The notes under the pieces: model-generated | Told to the model about the DNA's origin: nothing | Seen by the model: only the letters and a program-made list of their open reading frames with translations | Database searches by the model: none | NCBI RefSeq assembly: GCF_010470665.1 | Contig: NZ_VOPZ01000007.1 | Span: 233,106 to 297,105 of the forward strand | Source: Desulfovibrio sp. JC022 | GTDB taxonomy: Bacteria > Desulfobacterota > Desulfovibrionia > Desulfovibrionales > Desulfovibrionaceae | DNA length: 64,000 bases | Direction: 5' to 3' | Translations under genes and position numbers: made by a program | Shown: in pieces, positions 54,917 through 63,222 of the stretch | How the letters are laid out: every line of letters begins with the position of its first letter | Numbering within the stretch: position 1 is the first letter of the stretch

Positions 54917-55100
54917 TATAAATTCAAGCTGGCGGAGAGGAGAGGATTCGAACCTCCGATAGCGTTAACTATACACGCTTTCCAGGCGTGCTCCTTAAGC
55001 CGGACTCGGACACCTCTCCGCTTGGGTGAAAAGGATTTAGCTAAATCAGACTTGCTTGGCAAGCACTTTTTTCATTTTTTCCCAATTATTTTAAATTAAA
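54887..55100. repeat. Segmental duplication, copy B
   Basis: Matches 52172-52390: identical tRNA, matching terminator and a similar upstream block through the AAGCACTTTTTT stretch and the AATTATTTT-AAATTAAA region beyond. Confidence 0.85.
54930..55019 (-). tRNA. tRNA-Ser(GGA), copy B
   Basis: Identical in sequence to 52223-52312, with encoded CCA, class II variable arm and anticodon GGA. pyrD ends 94 bp upstream with no terminator between, so read-through from pyrKD is possible. Confidence 0.97.
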
Positions 55101-55113
55101 TGAAAAAATGAAC

Positions 55114-56031
55114 CTATTTAGGCAACTGGAGACTACCAATAAACTCATCAATAGACTCAGCTTTTACCCTTTCCAAAACTTTCGAAAGTTCTTCCGCAAC
55201 CTTAAAAGCAGTATCAGGACTAAGGAAGTTTCCGGTTCCGATCTGCACGGCTTTGGCTCCGACCAGCAAGAATTCCGCAGCATCTTCAGCTGTAGTGATG
55301 CCGCCAAGTCCCATTACCGGAATCTTTACCGCATTTACGGCCTGATACACACAACGCAATGCTACAGGCTTAACAGCAGGACCGGACAAACCACCTATTA
55401 CGTTAGCAAGACGCGGAGTTCTGCGTTCAATATCCACTGCCATGCCGGAAAGAGTATTGATCAGCGAAAGACCGTCCGCTCCACCGTCTTCAGCTGCTTT
55501 TGCGCAAACAGTGATGTCGGTAACGTTTGGGGAAAGCTTGATGATAACCGGCTTATTCCCGGCATTCTTCTTTACCGCCTCGGCAACCTTGGTGATCTGT
55601 CTGGGGTCCTGACCAAAGGCGATACCGCCCTCTTTAACGTTGGGGCAGGAAACATTGACTTCAAGGGCTGCCACGCCCTCTTCCCCAGCCAGAACTCCGG
55701 CCAATTCGCCGAATTCAGCAGCATCGGTAGCGTAGAGGTTGGCCAGTACGGGAAGAGTCTTCCACGGCAGCTTGGGAAGTTTTTTATTTATGAATTCCTC
55801 AACACCGGGATTCTGAATACCGATGGCGTTGAGCATACCGCAGGGAGTTTCCGCAATTCTAGGCATAGGGTTGCCTTCCCTCGGCTTGAGAGAAAGTCCC
55901 TTGACCACAATTCCGCCCAGTGATTCAAGATCGCCGAAGCGTTTGAATTCAAGACCGAAACCGAAAGTCCCGGACGCTGTGAGGATGGGATTCTTAAGCT
56001 TCAGTCCGGCAAAATCAATTGATACATCCAT
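55114..56031 (-). CDS. pyrD: Dihydroorotate dehydrogenase (catalytic subunit, class 1B)
   Basis: FMN enzyme oxidising dihydroorotate to orotate. 305 residues: LKNPILTASGTFGFG, NAIGIQNPGVEEF, the active-site Cys region EVNVSCPNVKEGG, PVIIKLSPNVTDI and GLGGITTAEDAAEFLL. Cys as the catalytic base and the adjacent pyrK mark the NAD-linked 1B class. It starts 3 bp after pyrK. Confidence 0.96.
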   Translation of the reverse strand: MDVSIDFAGLKLKNPILTASGTFGFGLEFKRFGDLESLGGIVVKGLSLKPREGNPMPRIAETPCGMLNAIGIQNPGVEEFINKKLPKLPWKTLPVLANLYATDAAEFGELAGVLAGEEGVAALEVNVSCPNVKEGGIAFGQDPRQITKVAEAVKKNAGNKPVIIKLSPNVTDITVCAKAAEDGGADGLSLINTLSGMAVDIERRTPRLANVIGGLSGPAVKPVALRCVYQAVNAVKIPVMGLGGITTAEDAAEFLLVGAKAVQIGTGNFLSPDTAFKVAEELSKVLERVKAESIDEFIGSLQLPK

Positions 56032-56034
56032 TTC

Positions 56035-56829
56035 TTAACCCTCCAGACTGAGATTATTGGCTTTGAAAACAGGCCCGGTTGTACAAACCTGAGTATGATG
56101 ATCGTCACCGTCCTTACAGACGCAGCCGAGACAGGCACCAACGCCGCAGGCCATGCGGTTTTCAAGAGAAAGTTCCGCATCTGCGCCATATTTATTGGCC
56201 GCATTCCAGATTGTTTTCAGGAACGGGGTTGGGCCGCAAGCTACGATGAGACCATCGTTGTCCGCATATTCCTTAACCAGCTCCTCCACCCTTGCGATGA
56301 TAGCAGGGATATCGGTCGGCTTGGTTTCGCGAATATCTTCCACATCGACCTTGCCTGAAATACCTTTATAAGGGTAATTTTCCAGCGGCGGACGGTGTGC
56401 AAAGAACAATTTAAGATTTTCAGGCTGCGGATGGGAGTCGACATAACCGCAAAAGGGAGCTATGCCCATTCCTCCGGCGAGCATGAGTACGGGACGGTTC
56501 TGCGGTTTGCTGAAAAAGTTACCCAGCGGTCCCCAGATATTTACTTCATCGCCCTCTTTGAGTTCCAGCAGACGGGCTGTCCCGCGACCTACCACCTGAA
56601 AAAGGATGGTCAGACTGGTCTCATCTGCGTTACAAATAGAGAAAGGACGTCCCCAGACGAGGTCCAAAGGCCATGAAATAGGCCTGATCATGACGAACTG
56701 TCCGGCCCGCCAACCCGGCTTCCAGTCCGGATATTCGAGTTTGAGTTCGACTATTTCCTCACCGGGTGAGGATAACCCGAGGGGCTTGTTGCTGATGACT
56801 TTCACAGCCCTGCAATTGTTTGCACTCAT
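56035..56829 (-). CDS. pyrK: Dihydroorotate dehydrogenase electron transfer subunit
   Basis: A 264-residue FAD and 2Fe-2S protein that passes electrons from PyrD to NAD. The flavin domain has WPLDLVWGRPFSICN, the nucleotide domain MLAGGMGIAPFCGYVD, and the C-terminal cluster ligands are in CGVGACLGCVC plus a distal HTQVC. It is first in pyrKD and divergent from the U32 gene across only 56 bp. Confidence 0.95.
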   Translation of the reverse strand: MSANNCRAVKVISNKPLGLSSPGEEIVELKLEYPDWKPGWRAGQFVMIRPISWPLDLVWGRPFSICNADETSLTILFQVVGRGTARLLELKEGDEVNIWGPLGNFFSKPQNRPVLMLAGGMGIAPFCGYVDSHPQPENLKLFFAHRPPLENYPYKGISGKVDVEDIRETKPTDIPAIIARVEELVKEYADNDGLIVACGPTPFLKTIWNAANKYGADAELSLENRMACGVGACLGCVCKDGDDHHTQVCTTGPVFKANNLSLEG

Positions 56830-56885
56830 GATTTAATCCTGTAGATTTTTGCTGACCGCACTTTGCGGCATAAGCGTGATACATT

Positions 56886-58862
56886 ATGAATGAACATAAA
56901 CCAGAAATTCTTGCTCCGGCAGGCGATAAATCATCTTTCCTTGCAGCCATAGCCGCAGGTGCGGATGCTGTATATGCCGGACTTAAACATTTTTCCGCTC
57001 GTATGGAAGCTTATAATTTCGCTACGAGCGAGCTTGCAGCCCTTGCGGAGCTGGGCCGGGAAAACGGTGTTCGCACCCATATTCCCATGAATACCCTGAT
57101 GAAACCGGACGATCTGAACTCCGCAGCCCGTCTTGTGGAACGCATATCCCGCACTGTAAAACCGGATGCCCTGATCATTCAGGATATCGCTATGGTCGAT
57201 ATCGCCCGTCAGGCCGGATTCGAAGGCGAACTGCATCTTTCCACCCTCGCCAACGTCAGCCACCCTGCGGCACTCAAAACCGCAGAAGAGCTGGGCGTAG
57301 ACCGAGTTGTTGTGCCTCGCGAACTCAACCTTGACGAAATCAGGATGATGGCTGAAGCCTGTCCAGATTCCATGACCCTTGAGATGTTCGTGCACGGCGC
57401 ACTTTGCTATTCCGTTTCTGGCCGCTGCTATTGGAGCTCCTACTTCGGCGGCAAAAGCAGCCTGCGCGGTCGCTGTGTACAGCCCTGCCGCAGACTCTAT
57501 GGCGGAGCCAAACGCAAGGATGCACCCAAACGTCTTTTCTCCTGCCTTGACCTCAGCCTTGATGTGCTGACCAAACCGACCCTTGCAATTCCCAAGGTCA
57601 GCTCATGGAAAATTGAAGGCCGCAAAAAAGGTCCGCACTACGTCTACTACACAGTAGCAGCGTACAAAATGCTGCGCGACAACCCCAATGACGCCAAAGC
57701 CAAAAAAAATGCCGTAGAATTACTGGAACTTGCCCTCGGCAGACCCACATCACATTCCGTATTCCTGCCGCAGCGTCCATACACACCGCTTGACCCGTCC
57801 AACGAAACCGGTTCCGGCTTCCTGATCGGTATCACCAAACAGGAAAAGAACGGCAAGCCCTACTTCAACTGTAGACAGGAACTGCTCGCCGGAGACTTCC
57901 TGCGCATCGGTTATCAGGACCAGCCCGGACACCAGACCATGAAGATCCGTAAATTCATCCCCAAGCGAGGCAAGATCTCCATTCCGGTTAAAGGTAGAAC
58001 CCGCCTTAAATCAGGCACACGGGTGTTCCTTATCGACCGCCGCGAAGAAGGTTTGGTCAAGGCAATCAAAAAACTTGATTCCAGACTTTCAAAGATCAAA
58101 GTTGCAGACAACGTAGGCAGCAACATGATTGTAGAGCTGCCGCAGCCCTGTCCGCTTCCTGAAAGAACCGCGCGCCATACTTTACAGCGCAATCCTCCCA
58201 AGGGAAAAACAAAATTCGGTACCGATGTCTGGCTTTCCATGAACGCCCTCAAGCGCACTCCGCGTCCGGCTGTATCCAAAATCTTTTGGCATTTGCCCCC
58301 GGTAGTCTGGCCTGACGAAGAAAAAGAAGTCCAGAAGCTTGTCGACATCTGCCTTAGTGGAGACGGACGCGACTTCGTGCTCAATGCCCCATGGCAGAAA
58401 GCCTTTTTTCCAAAGAATGCAAAAGTCCGCTTTCATGCCGGACCGTTCTGTAACGTTTCCAACCCGCTGACCATCGAACTGCTGGCCGACATGGGATTCT
58501 CTTCCGCCTACGTCAGCCCGGAGCTGGCCCGCGATGACTTCCTTTCCCTGCCGCAGAGCAGCCCGCTTCCGCTTGGAGTCGTGCTTACCGGCATGTGGCC
58601 GCTGGCCCTTTCAAGGATCATTGCTGACGAAACAGAACTTATGAGCCCCATCTACAGCCAGAAAAAAGAAATCTGCTGGGCCCGTAAATACGGTCAGACT
58701 TACTGGATCTATCCCGGCTGGCCGCTCGATTTCGGAGCTGAACGCAAGGTGCTGGAGAATTCCGGCTACACCATGTTCCTAGATATTCAGGAACCGTGGC
58801 CCCGCGCTGTGCCCGAACCGCAAAGAACCAGTAATTTCAACTGGGATTTAACTTTGCTTTAA
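56886..58862 (+). CDS. Peptidase U32 family protein (RlhA/TrhP-like)
   Basis: A 658-residue protein. The N-terminal U32 domain has ILAPAGDKSSFLAAIAAGADAVYAG (block), STLANVSHPAALKTAEELG, VVPRELNLDEIRMMAE and MEMFVHGALCYSVSGRCYWSSYF-type text with the cysteines used for an Fe-S cluster in related RNA hydroxylases. A second domain (about 320-430) holds beta-barrel-like RIGYQDQPGHQTMKIR. Relatives hydroxylate tRNA or rRNA; older annotation as collagenase is not supported by activity. It starts at ATG 56886 without a good ribosome site. Confidence 0.88.
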   Translation: MNEHKPEILAPAGDKSSFLAAIAAGADAVYAGLKHFSARMEAYNFATSELAALAELGRENGVRTHIPMNTLMKPDDLNSAARLVERISRTVKPDALIIQDIAMVDIARQAGFEGELHLSTLANVSHPAALKTAEELGVDRVVVPRELNLDEIRMMAEACPDSMTLEMFVHGALCYSVSGRCYWSSYFGGKSSLRGRCVQPCRRLYGGAKRKDAPKRLFSCLDLSLDVLTKPTLAIPKVSSWKIEGRKKGPHYVYYTVAAYKMLRDNPNDAKAKKNAVELLELALGRPTSHSVFLPQRPYTPLDPSNETGSGFLIGITKQEKNGKPYFNCRQELLAGDFLRIGYQDQPGHQTMKIRKFIPKRGKISIPVKGRTRLKSGTRVFLIDRREEGLVKAIKKLDSRLSKIKVADNVGSNMIVELPQPCPLPERTARHTLQRNPPKGKTKFGTDVWLSMNALKRTPRPAVSKIFWHLPPVVWPDEEKEVQKLVDICLSGDGRDFVLNAPWQKAFFPKNAKVRFHAGPFCNVSNPLTIELLADMGFSSAYVSPELARDDFLSLPQSSPLPLGVVLTGMWPLALSRIIADETELMSPIYSQKKEICWARKYGQTYWIYPGWPLDFGAERKVLENSGYTMFLDIQEPWPRAVPEPQRTSNFNWDLTLL

Positions 58863-58950
58863 TGCCTCCGGCGGCCCTTCGGGGACCAGAGAAACTTTTT
58901 GAAAAAAGTTTCTCTGGACACTTCAAAAACTTTTAATAAGCTTCGCTACG
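58863..58950 (+). repeat. Intergenic hairpin repeat
   Basis: Family copy after the U32 stop: GCCTCCGGCGGCCC left end, perfect 15-bp stem CCAGAGAAACTTTTT/AAAAAGTTTCTCTGG (58886-58917), right end AGCTTCGCTAC. Its stem sequence is unlike the other copies while the ends are shared. Confidence 0.78.
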
Positions 58951-58985
58951 GGTTTCGCACAATTGTGCGGAACCCGTTTTTATTT
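58948..58985. terminator. Convergent terminator of the U32 and XRE genes
   Basis: ACGGGTTTCGCAC and GTGCGGAACCCGT pair with one wobble or mismatch position (58948-58977), followed by T on the plus strand. The minus-strand XRE gene stops within it at 58980. Confidence 0.85.
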
Positions 58986-59864
58986 GCAATCTTCCAGCAT
59001 CTTGCGCAGGTAATCAGCAGCCCTGCGGCCTTTGAGGGCGCGGCCCCAAAGCTCGGTAATCATCTGCTGATGCAACTCAAGTGCTTCAGGAGCCGATGTT
59101 AACATGCCCACCCCCAATCGTACATTGGGAAAATGACATAACTTGTAAGGACTGAGACAAAGTGTGGATCGCTCGGACTGACGAAAAATCTGAAAATGTG
59201 TGCTGGGCACAGAATCAATCAGGACTCCGATTTGGACCCCGATGGGCTGCTCTTCGAGTAGAGTAATTACATTTTCCACTTCACGCCGCGCAACTTCGCG
59301 CCGCTCCTGCAAAACATCTTCAGGCAAATCAAACGTACCTACAAAACCGCTACGCAGGAACTGCTCAAGATTCGTGGCAGAAGCCAGATTAACCATACTC
59401 GGCCTACGCTGCCGGTAGCCCTTTTTACGTTCCTGTAATACAGAAAGAATTTCAGAAATATGGTTTAAAATTTCAGGATCATTCTGCAATTCTTCCGGCA
59501 ATCCTTCCTTAATGGAAATCTCCAAATATTTATCGAAATCATCAGTCGTCAACAAATAGGAAACCAGCCCGAACATAACTGAAAGCTGCTCCGACTCCGC
59601 TTCATTCTGGCGCATGCGCTCAAAGAAACTAATCGCAGAAGAAATATATTCTACGCCGACTCCCATCAAAGAAGGAAGTGAAACACCCAGAAGCTCGGCA
59701 ATAGCCTCAAGGGTTTCCAACTTAGGTGGGTCCCCTTTTTCATAGCGGTACAAAGCCGCCCTTGAAATCCCTATCTTGGCTGCAATCTCTTCAGTGCTGT
59801 ACTTACTACCAAGCCTGAATGCCTTCAGACGGTATCCTATTTCCTTGGGACTTAGTTCATTCAT
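58980..59864 (-). CDS. XRE-family transcriptional regulator
   Basis: A 294-residue protein from ATG 59864 (a TTG 30 nt upstream is less likely). A Cro/CI helix-turn-helix occupies residues about 8-60 (IGYRLKAFRLGSKYSTEEIAAKIGISRAALYRYEKG in part). The remaining 230 residues are a mainly helical middle and a C-terminal domain (GVQIGVLIDSVPSTHFQIF) with no cupin motif, probably a ligand sensor. It is divergent from dctPQM, whose start region has a long inverted repeat that is the natural operator. It probably controls the TRAP transporter and amidohydrolase in response to their substrate. Confidence 0.85.
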   Translation of the reverse strand: MNELSPKEIGYRLKAFRLGSKYSTEEIAAKIGISRAALYRYEKGDPPKLETLEAIAELLGVSLPSLMGVGVEYISSAISFFERMRQNEAESEQLSVMFGLVSYLLTTDDFDKYLEISIKEGLPEELQNDPEILNHISEILSVLQERKKGYRQRRPSMVNLASATNLEQFLRSGFVGTFDLPEDVLQERREVARREVENVITLLEEQPIGVQIGVLIDSVPSTHFQIFRQSERSTLCLSPYKLCHFPNVRLGVGMLTSAPEALELHQQMITELWGRALKGRRAADYLRKMLEDCK

Positions 59865-59970
59865 CGGCCCATCTCCATGAGAGCTTAAATTCAACTTTCA
59901 AACATATAATATAGAAACAACTTCACCCACAGAAAATCTAGCTTGTCATAATTGTTATCAATTGTGACTC

Positions 59971-60022
59971 AAAATCTCATTTTTGTGAACATTTTTTTGA
60001 ATTGTTTCAAAAATGAGATTTT
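59971..60022. promoter_or_regulatory. Long inverted repeat operator between XRE and dctP
   Basis: Perfect 15-bp arms AAAATCTCATTTTTG (59971-59985) and CAAAAATGAGATTTT (60008-60022) with a 22-nt AT-rich centre. The right arm ends 2 bp before the candidate dctP -35 box. It is probably where the divergent XRE regulator binds. It is too AT-rich and has no T tail consistent with a terminator. Confidence 0.55.
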
Positions 60023-60024
60023 TA

Positions 60025-60053
60025 TTGACAAAAATCTTTTTTTTGATTCAAAT
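60025..60053 (+). promoter_or_regulatory. Candidate dctPQM promoter
   Basis: TTGACA (60025-60030), 17 nt, TCAAAT (60048-60053). The transcript would carry a leader of about 180 nt before dctP (60054-60238), in which I see no obvious hairpin or ORF. Confidence 0.5.
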
Positions 60054-60238
60054 TCATCCAATCAAATCATAACTGCAAGCAGATACGAATTTGCTTTAAA
60101 TTCATTTTGCGGGCTGTTAAGTTTGCCATCAAACCCGATTGCCAGTCGGGAAACTGCCGGACAGCAAAGTTCCGGCTCGACTTGATCATGTGAAACTGCC
60201 CAGCAATTTCACTTACACACTTTCAGGAGGCTTCCAGA

Positions 60239-61258
60239 ATGAAATTTTTCGGACGAATTGTTACAGTAGCTCTGGCTTTGTGCATGGTTATGGGTGGAGT
60301 TATTTCCGCCAATGCTGCCAAATACGAAGCCCGCATCGGTCACCTTGAATCCCCCCTTCAGCCCCGCCATCAGGGTCTGGAAAAAGTTGCCAAGCTCGTT
60401 AAAGAGCGTACCGGCGGCGAAGTCGAATTCAAAATTTTCCCCTCTTCCCAGCTCGGCAACCAGCGTCAGATGAACGAAGGCGTTCAGTTCGGAACCATTG
60501 AAGGAACTGTTTCTGCCGCAGCTTTCCTCGGCGGATTCAACCCTGCTGTTTCCATTATGGACATTCCCTTCCTACTTCCTGTTGACCGCGTAAAAGCTCA
60601 GGAACTGCGTCAGGGGAAATTCGGTAAAGCACTGCTCAAATCCTTTGATTCCAAAGGCTTCAAAGCAATAGCAACCTGGCCCAATGGTCGTAAAAACTTC
60701 ACCTCCAACAAGCCTATCTCCACCATCGCAGATTTCAAAGGCCAGTCCTTCCGCGTAATGGATTCCAAAATCCTCATCGAGCAGTTTGCAGCTATCGGCG
60801 CTTCCGCCATCGCCCTGCCTTTCGGTGAACTCTACACCGCATTGCAGAACGGCGTTGTAGACGGCGAAGAGAACCCCCTTGATACCATTCAGCGCATGAA
60901 ATTCTACGAAGTACAGAAATATCTCGTAACTTCCGAACACGGCGCAATGGAAGACTATGTTCTCTTTAACCCCTCCTACTGGGAATCCCTGCCTGAGAAA
61001 TACCAGAAAATCATTGTGGATGCTTTTATAGAAGTAATGCCCGGTGTTGAAGCTCACAAAGAGCAGGCTCAGAAAGACGCACTCGCTGTTATCGAAAAAG
61101 CTGGTGTAAAAGTATCTCCTCTACATGCTGCCGACCGCGCTGCCATGCGTAAGCTCATGTACCCCAGAACCAGTGCGGCTTACCTTGCCCGCGCAGGTGT
61201 TGCAGGTCAGAAACTGATCAAGCTTTACGAAGAAGAATACGCACGTATTATGAAATAG
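60239..61258 (+). CDS. dctP: TRAP transporter solute-binding protein DctP
   Basis: Periplasmic substrate-binding protein, 339 residues, with signal peptide (FFGRIVTVALALCMVMGG, SANA cleavage). DctP-type blocks include KVAKLVKERTGGEVEFKIFPSSQLG, GFKAIATWPNGRKNFTSNKPI and FGELYTALQNGVVDGEENPLDTI, with the conserved Arg and Asn contacts for an organic-acid carboxylate. AGGAGG stands before the ATG. A terminator-like hairpin after the gene may let it be made in excess over the membrane parts. Confidence 0.94.
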   Translation: MKFFGRIVTVALALCMVMGGVISANAAKYEARIGHLESPLQPRHQGLEKVAKLVKERTGGEVEFKIFPSSQLGNQRQMNEGVQFGTIEGTVSAAAFLGGFNPAVSIMDIPFLLPVDRVKAQELRQGKFGKALLKSFDSKGFKAIATWPNGRKNFTSNKPISTIADFKGQSFRVMDSKILIEQFAAIGASAIALPFGELYTALQNGVVDGEENPLDTIQRMKFYEVQKYLVTSEHGAMEDYVLFNPSYWESLPEKYQKIIVDAFIEVMPGVEAHKEQAQKDALAVIEKAGVKVSPLHAADRAAMRKLMYPRTSAAYLARAGVAGQKLIKLYEEEYARIMK

Positions 61259-61275
61259 TTAGAAGTTAATTCAAG

Positions 61276-61305
61276 GCAGGAGAGGAATATCCTCTCCTGC
61301 TTTTT
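61276..61305 (+). terminator. Partial terminator between dctP and dctQ
   Basis: GCAGGAGAGGA (61276-61286) pairs with TCCTCTCCTGC (61290-61300), then five T. A leaky terminator here would raise the ratio of binding protein to permease. Confidence 0.85.
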
Positions 61306-61332
61306 GTTGAGAATATCAAAAGATGAGAATTT

Positions 61333-61369
61333 GGTGAGAAATTCACCTAAAAATAAATTTATTTTTAGG
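61333..61369 (+). promoter_or_regulatory. Two overlapping hairpins ahead of dctQ
   Basis: GGTGA-gaaat-TCACC (61333-61347) shares its last two bases with a perfect 24-bp palindrome (61346-61369). They are alternative folds or a palindromic protein site 23 bp before the dctQ start. Confidence 0.45.
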
Positions 61370-61392
61370 TTGTTACACCAGGAGTTTTTCAG

Positions 61393-61911
61393 ATGCGTAA
61401 GTTGCTTGGTTCCCTGCTGGACGGGATACGGATAATCGAGAGAATACTGATCATTTCCATCAATCTGATCATGGTCGGCCTGTACACATTCAATGTTCTG
61501 GTCCGGGAAACAATGCCCCAGTACTCCAGTACTTTCGCATGGATAGATGAAGCCACAAGACTGCTTATGGTCTGGGCAGTTTTCCTCGCCCTCGGACTTG
61601 CCCTTGAACGGGGCCGTCAGGTGGCAGTTACCACACTTTTCGAAAAAATGCCCGACCTGCCCCGCAAGGTGGTAGGCACCCTGATCAACCTTACCGGAGC
61701 TGTCTTCAGTATCTATCTGGTCTGGCTGGGTATCGCCCTTGTAAAATTCGTCATGCGCACCGGACAGCTCAGCCCCACTCTGGGCCTGCCCATGTACTGG
61801 CTCTACATCGCACCTACTGTCGGCTTCGGACTGCTGGCCCTGCGCTACCTGCTCGAACTCCTTAGCATCAACGACCGCCACACCCGGCCCATCGTCACTG
61901 TGACCAAGTAA
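61393..61911 (+). CDS. dctQ: TRAP transporter small permease DctQ
   Basis: A 172-residue small permease with four membrane helices, including ILIISINLIMVGLYTFNVLVRE and TLGLPMYWLYIAPTVGFGLLALRY. It joins DctM in the inner membrane as the TRAP channel. The conserved WIDEATRLLMVWAVFLALGLA is the DctQ signature. Ribosome site CCAGGAG. 15 bp before dctM. Confidence 0.92.
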   Translation: MRKLLGSLLDGIRIIERILIISINLIMVGLYTFNVLVRETMPQYSSTFAWIDEATRLLMVWAVFLALGLALERGRQVAVTTLFEKMPDLPRKVVGTLINLTGAVFSIYLVWLGIALVKFVMRTGQLSPTLGLPMYWLYIAPTVGFGLLALRYLLELLSINDRHTRPIVTVTK

Positions 61912-61926
61912 TAAAGGTAGCTGAAC

Positions 61927-63204
61927 ATGACTCCCGTAATTATCCTCATCGCCCTTTTGATGCTCGTCTGCGGTTTTGAAATGCTGCTGGTGCTCGGCGT
62001 GCCCGCATTCCTGACCAAGACCTTCATGTTTCCCCGTATTCCCGATCCAGTGCTGATTCAAAAACTGGTCGGCGGAATCAACTTTTCCACCCTGCTGGCA
62101 ATTCCTTTTTTCATCTTTGCCGCAGAACTCATGGCTTCTGGACAGATTGCCAAACGCTTAACCGACCTGATCAAACACTTCACCGGGCATCGTCTCGGCG
62201 GCATCGGCCATACCACAATTTTCGGTTCCATGGCTTTCGGTTCCGTTTCCGGCTCTGCGCCGGCAACTGTGGCTGCCATGGGTAAACTAATGTACCCGGA
62301 ACTGCGCAAAACCGGATTCAGCGAGAAATTCAGCCTCGGCCTGATCATTTCCAGTGCTGAAACCGCCCTGCTCATTCCGCCCTCCATCACCCTGATCATC
62401 TACGGCTGGATGACCGGGACTTCAATCACCGGGCTGTTCATCGGCGGACTCGGTGTCGGTATGGCTCTCGGTCTTGCTTTTGCCGGGCTGGTCATCTTCG
62501 AATCCCTGCGCAAAGGCGTAGGCCGTGGAGAAAAAAGCACCGTACCTTTTCTGAGTGTTTTCAGGTCCGCTGCATGGGCACTGGGACTTCCGGTTATCAT
62601 TCTCGGCGGTATTTATTCCGGCCTGTTCACTCCCACAGAAGCAGCTGCTGTATCCGTTGTCTATGCTATCCTTATTGAAGCATTCGTATACAAGAACCTG
62701 TCCTTTTCCCGACTGATCAGCATTACCGAACGGGCTGCAATATCCACCACAATCATTTTTATCCTGCTGGCCATGGGGAGTGTACTTTCCTACTTTGTCA
62801 CTCTTGCTCAGGTTCCGGTACTGATCACAGATTTTCTCACTCAAATTGATGCCGGACCGATCACCTTCCTGATGATCGTCAACATCGCATTTTTTATTGC
62901 CGGAATGTTCATCGATCCCAACTCAGCTCTGCTGATCCTGGTTCCGCCTCTTTATCCGGTGGCACTTTCAATGGGTGTTGACCCTATCCACTTTGGTCAA
63001 ATCGTCTGCCTGAACATCTGCATCGGCATGATCACCCCGCCCTTCGGGCTGGATATTTTCGTTGCCTCTTCCACTCTGGAAAAGCCGGTCATGTCCATTA
63101 TCAACGGAGTCTGGCCGTTTCTGTTCATTAATATTCTGGTCCTTATTCTGGTCACCTATGTTCCCGGTCTGGCAACCTTTCTGCCAAGCCTCATTGCCCC
63201 TTAA
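61927..63204 (+). CDS. dctM: TRAP transporter large permease DctM
   Basis: A 425-residue permease with about 12 membrane segments. IPFFIFAAELMASGQIAKRL, the Na+-binding GSVSGSAPATVAAMG, LIPPSITLIIYGWMTGTS and GLFTPTEAAAVSVVYA are DctM signatures. It uses a sodium gradient to import the DctP ligand. It lies 18 bp before the amidohydrolase gene. Confidence 0.95.
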   Translation: MTPVIILIALLMLVCGFEMLLVLGVPAFLTKTFMFPRIPDPVLIQKLVGGINFSTLLAIPFFIFAAELMASGQIAKRLTDLIKHFTGHRLGGIGHTTIFGSMAFGSVSGSAPATVAAMGKLMYPELRKTGFSEKFSLGLIISSAETALLIPPSITLIIYGWMTGTSITGLFIGGLGVGMALGLAFAGLVIFESLRKGVGRGEKSTVPFLSVFRSAAWALGLPVIILGGIYSGLFTPTEAAAVSVVYAILIEAFVYKNLSFSRLISITERAAISTTIIFILLAMGSVLSYFVTLAQVPVLITDFLTQIDAGPITFLMIVNIAFFIAGMFIDPNSALLILVPPLYPVALSMGVDPIHFGQIVCLNICIGMITPPFGLDIFVASSTLEKPVMSIINGVWPFLFINILVLILVTYVPGLATFLPSLIAP

Positions 63205-63222
63205 AAAAGGCAGGTTATCATT

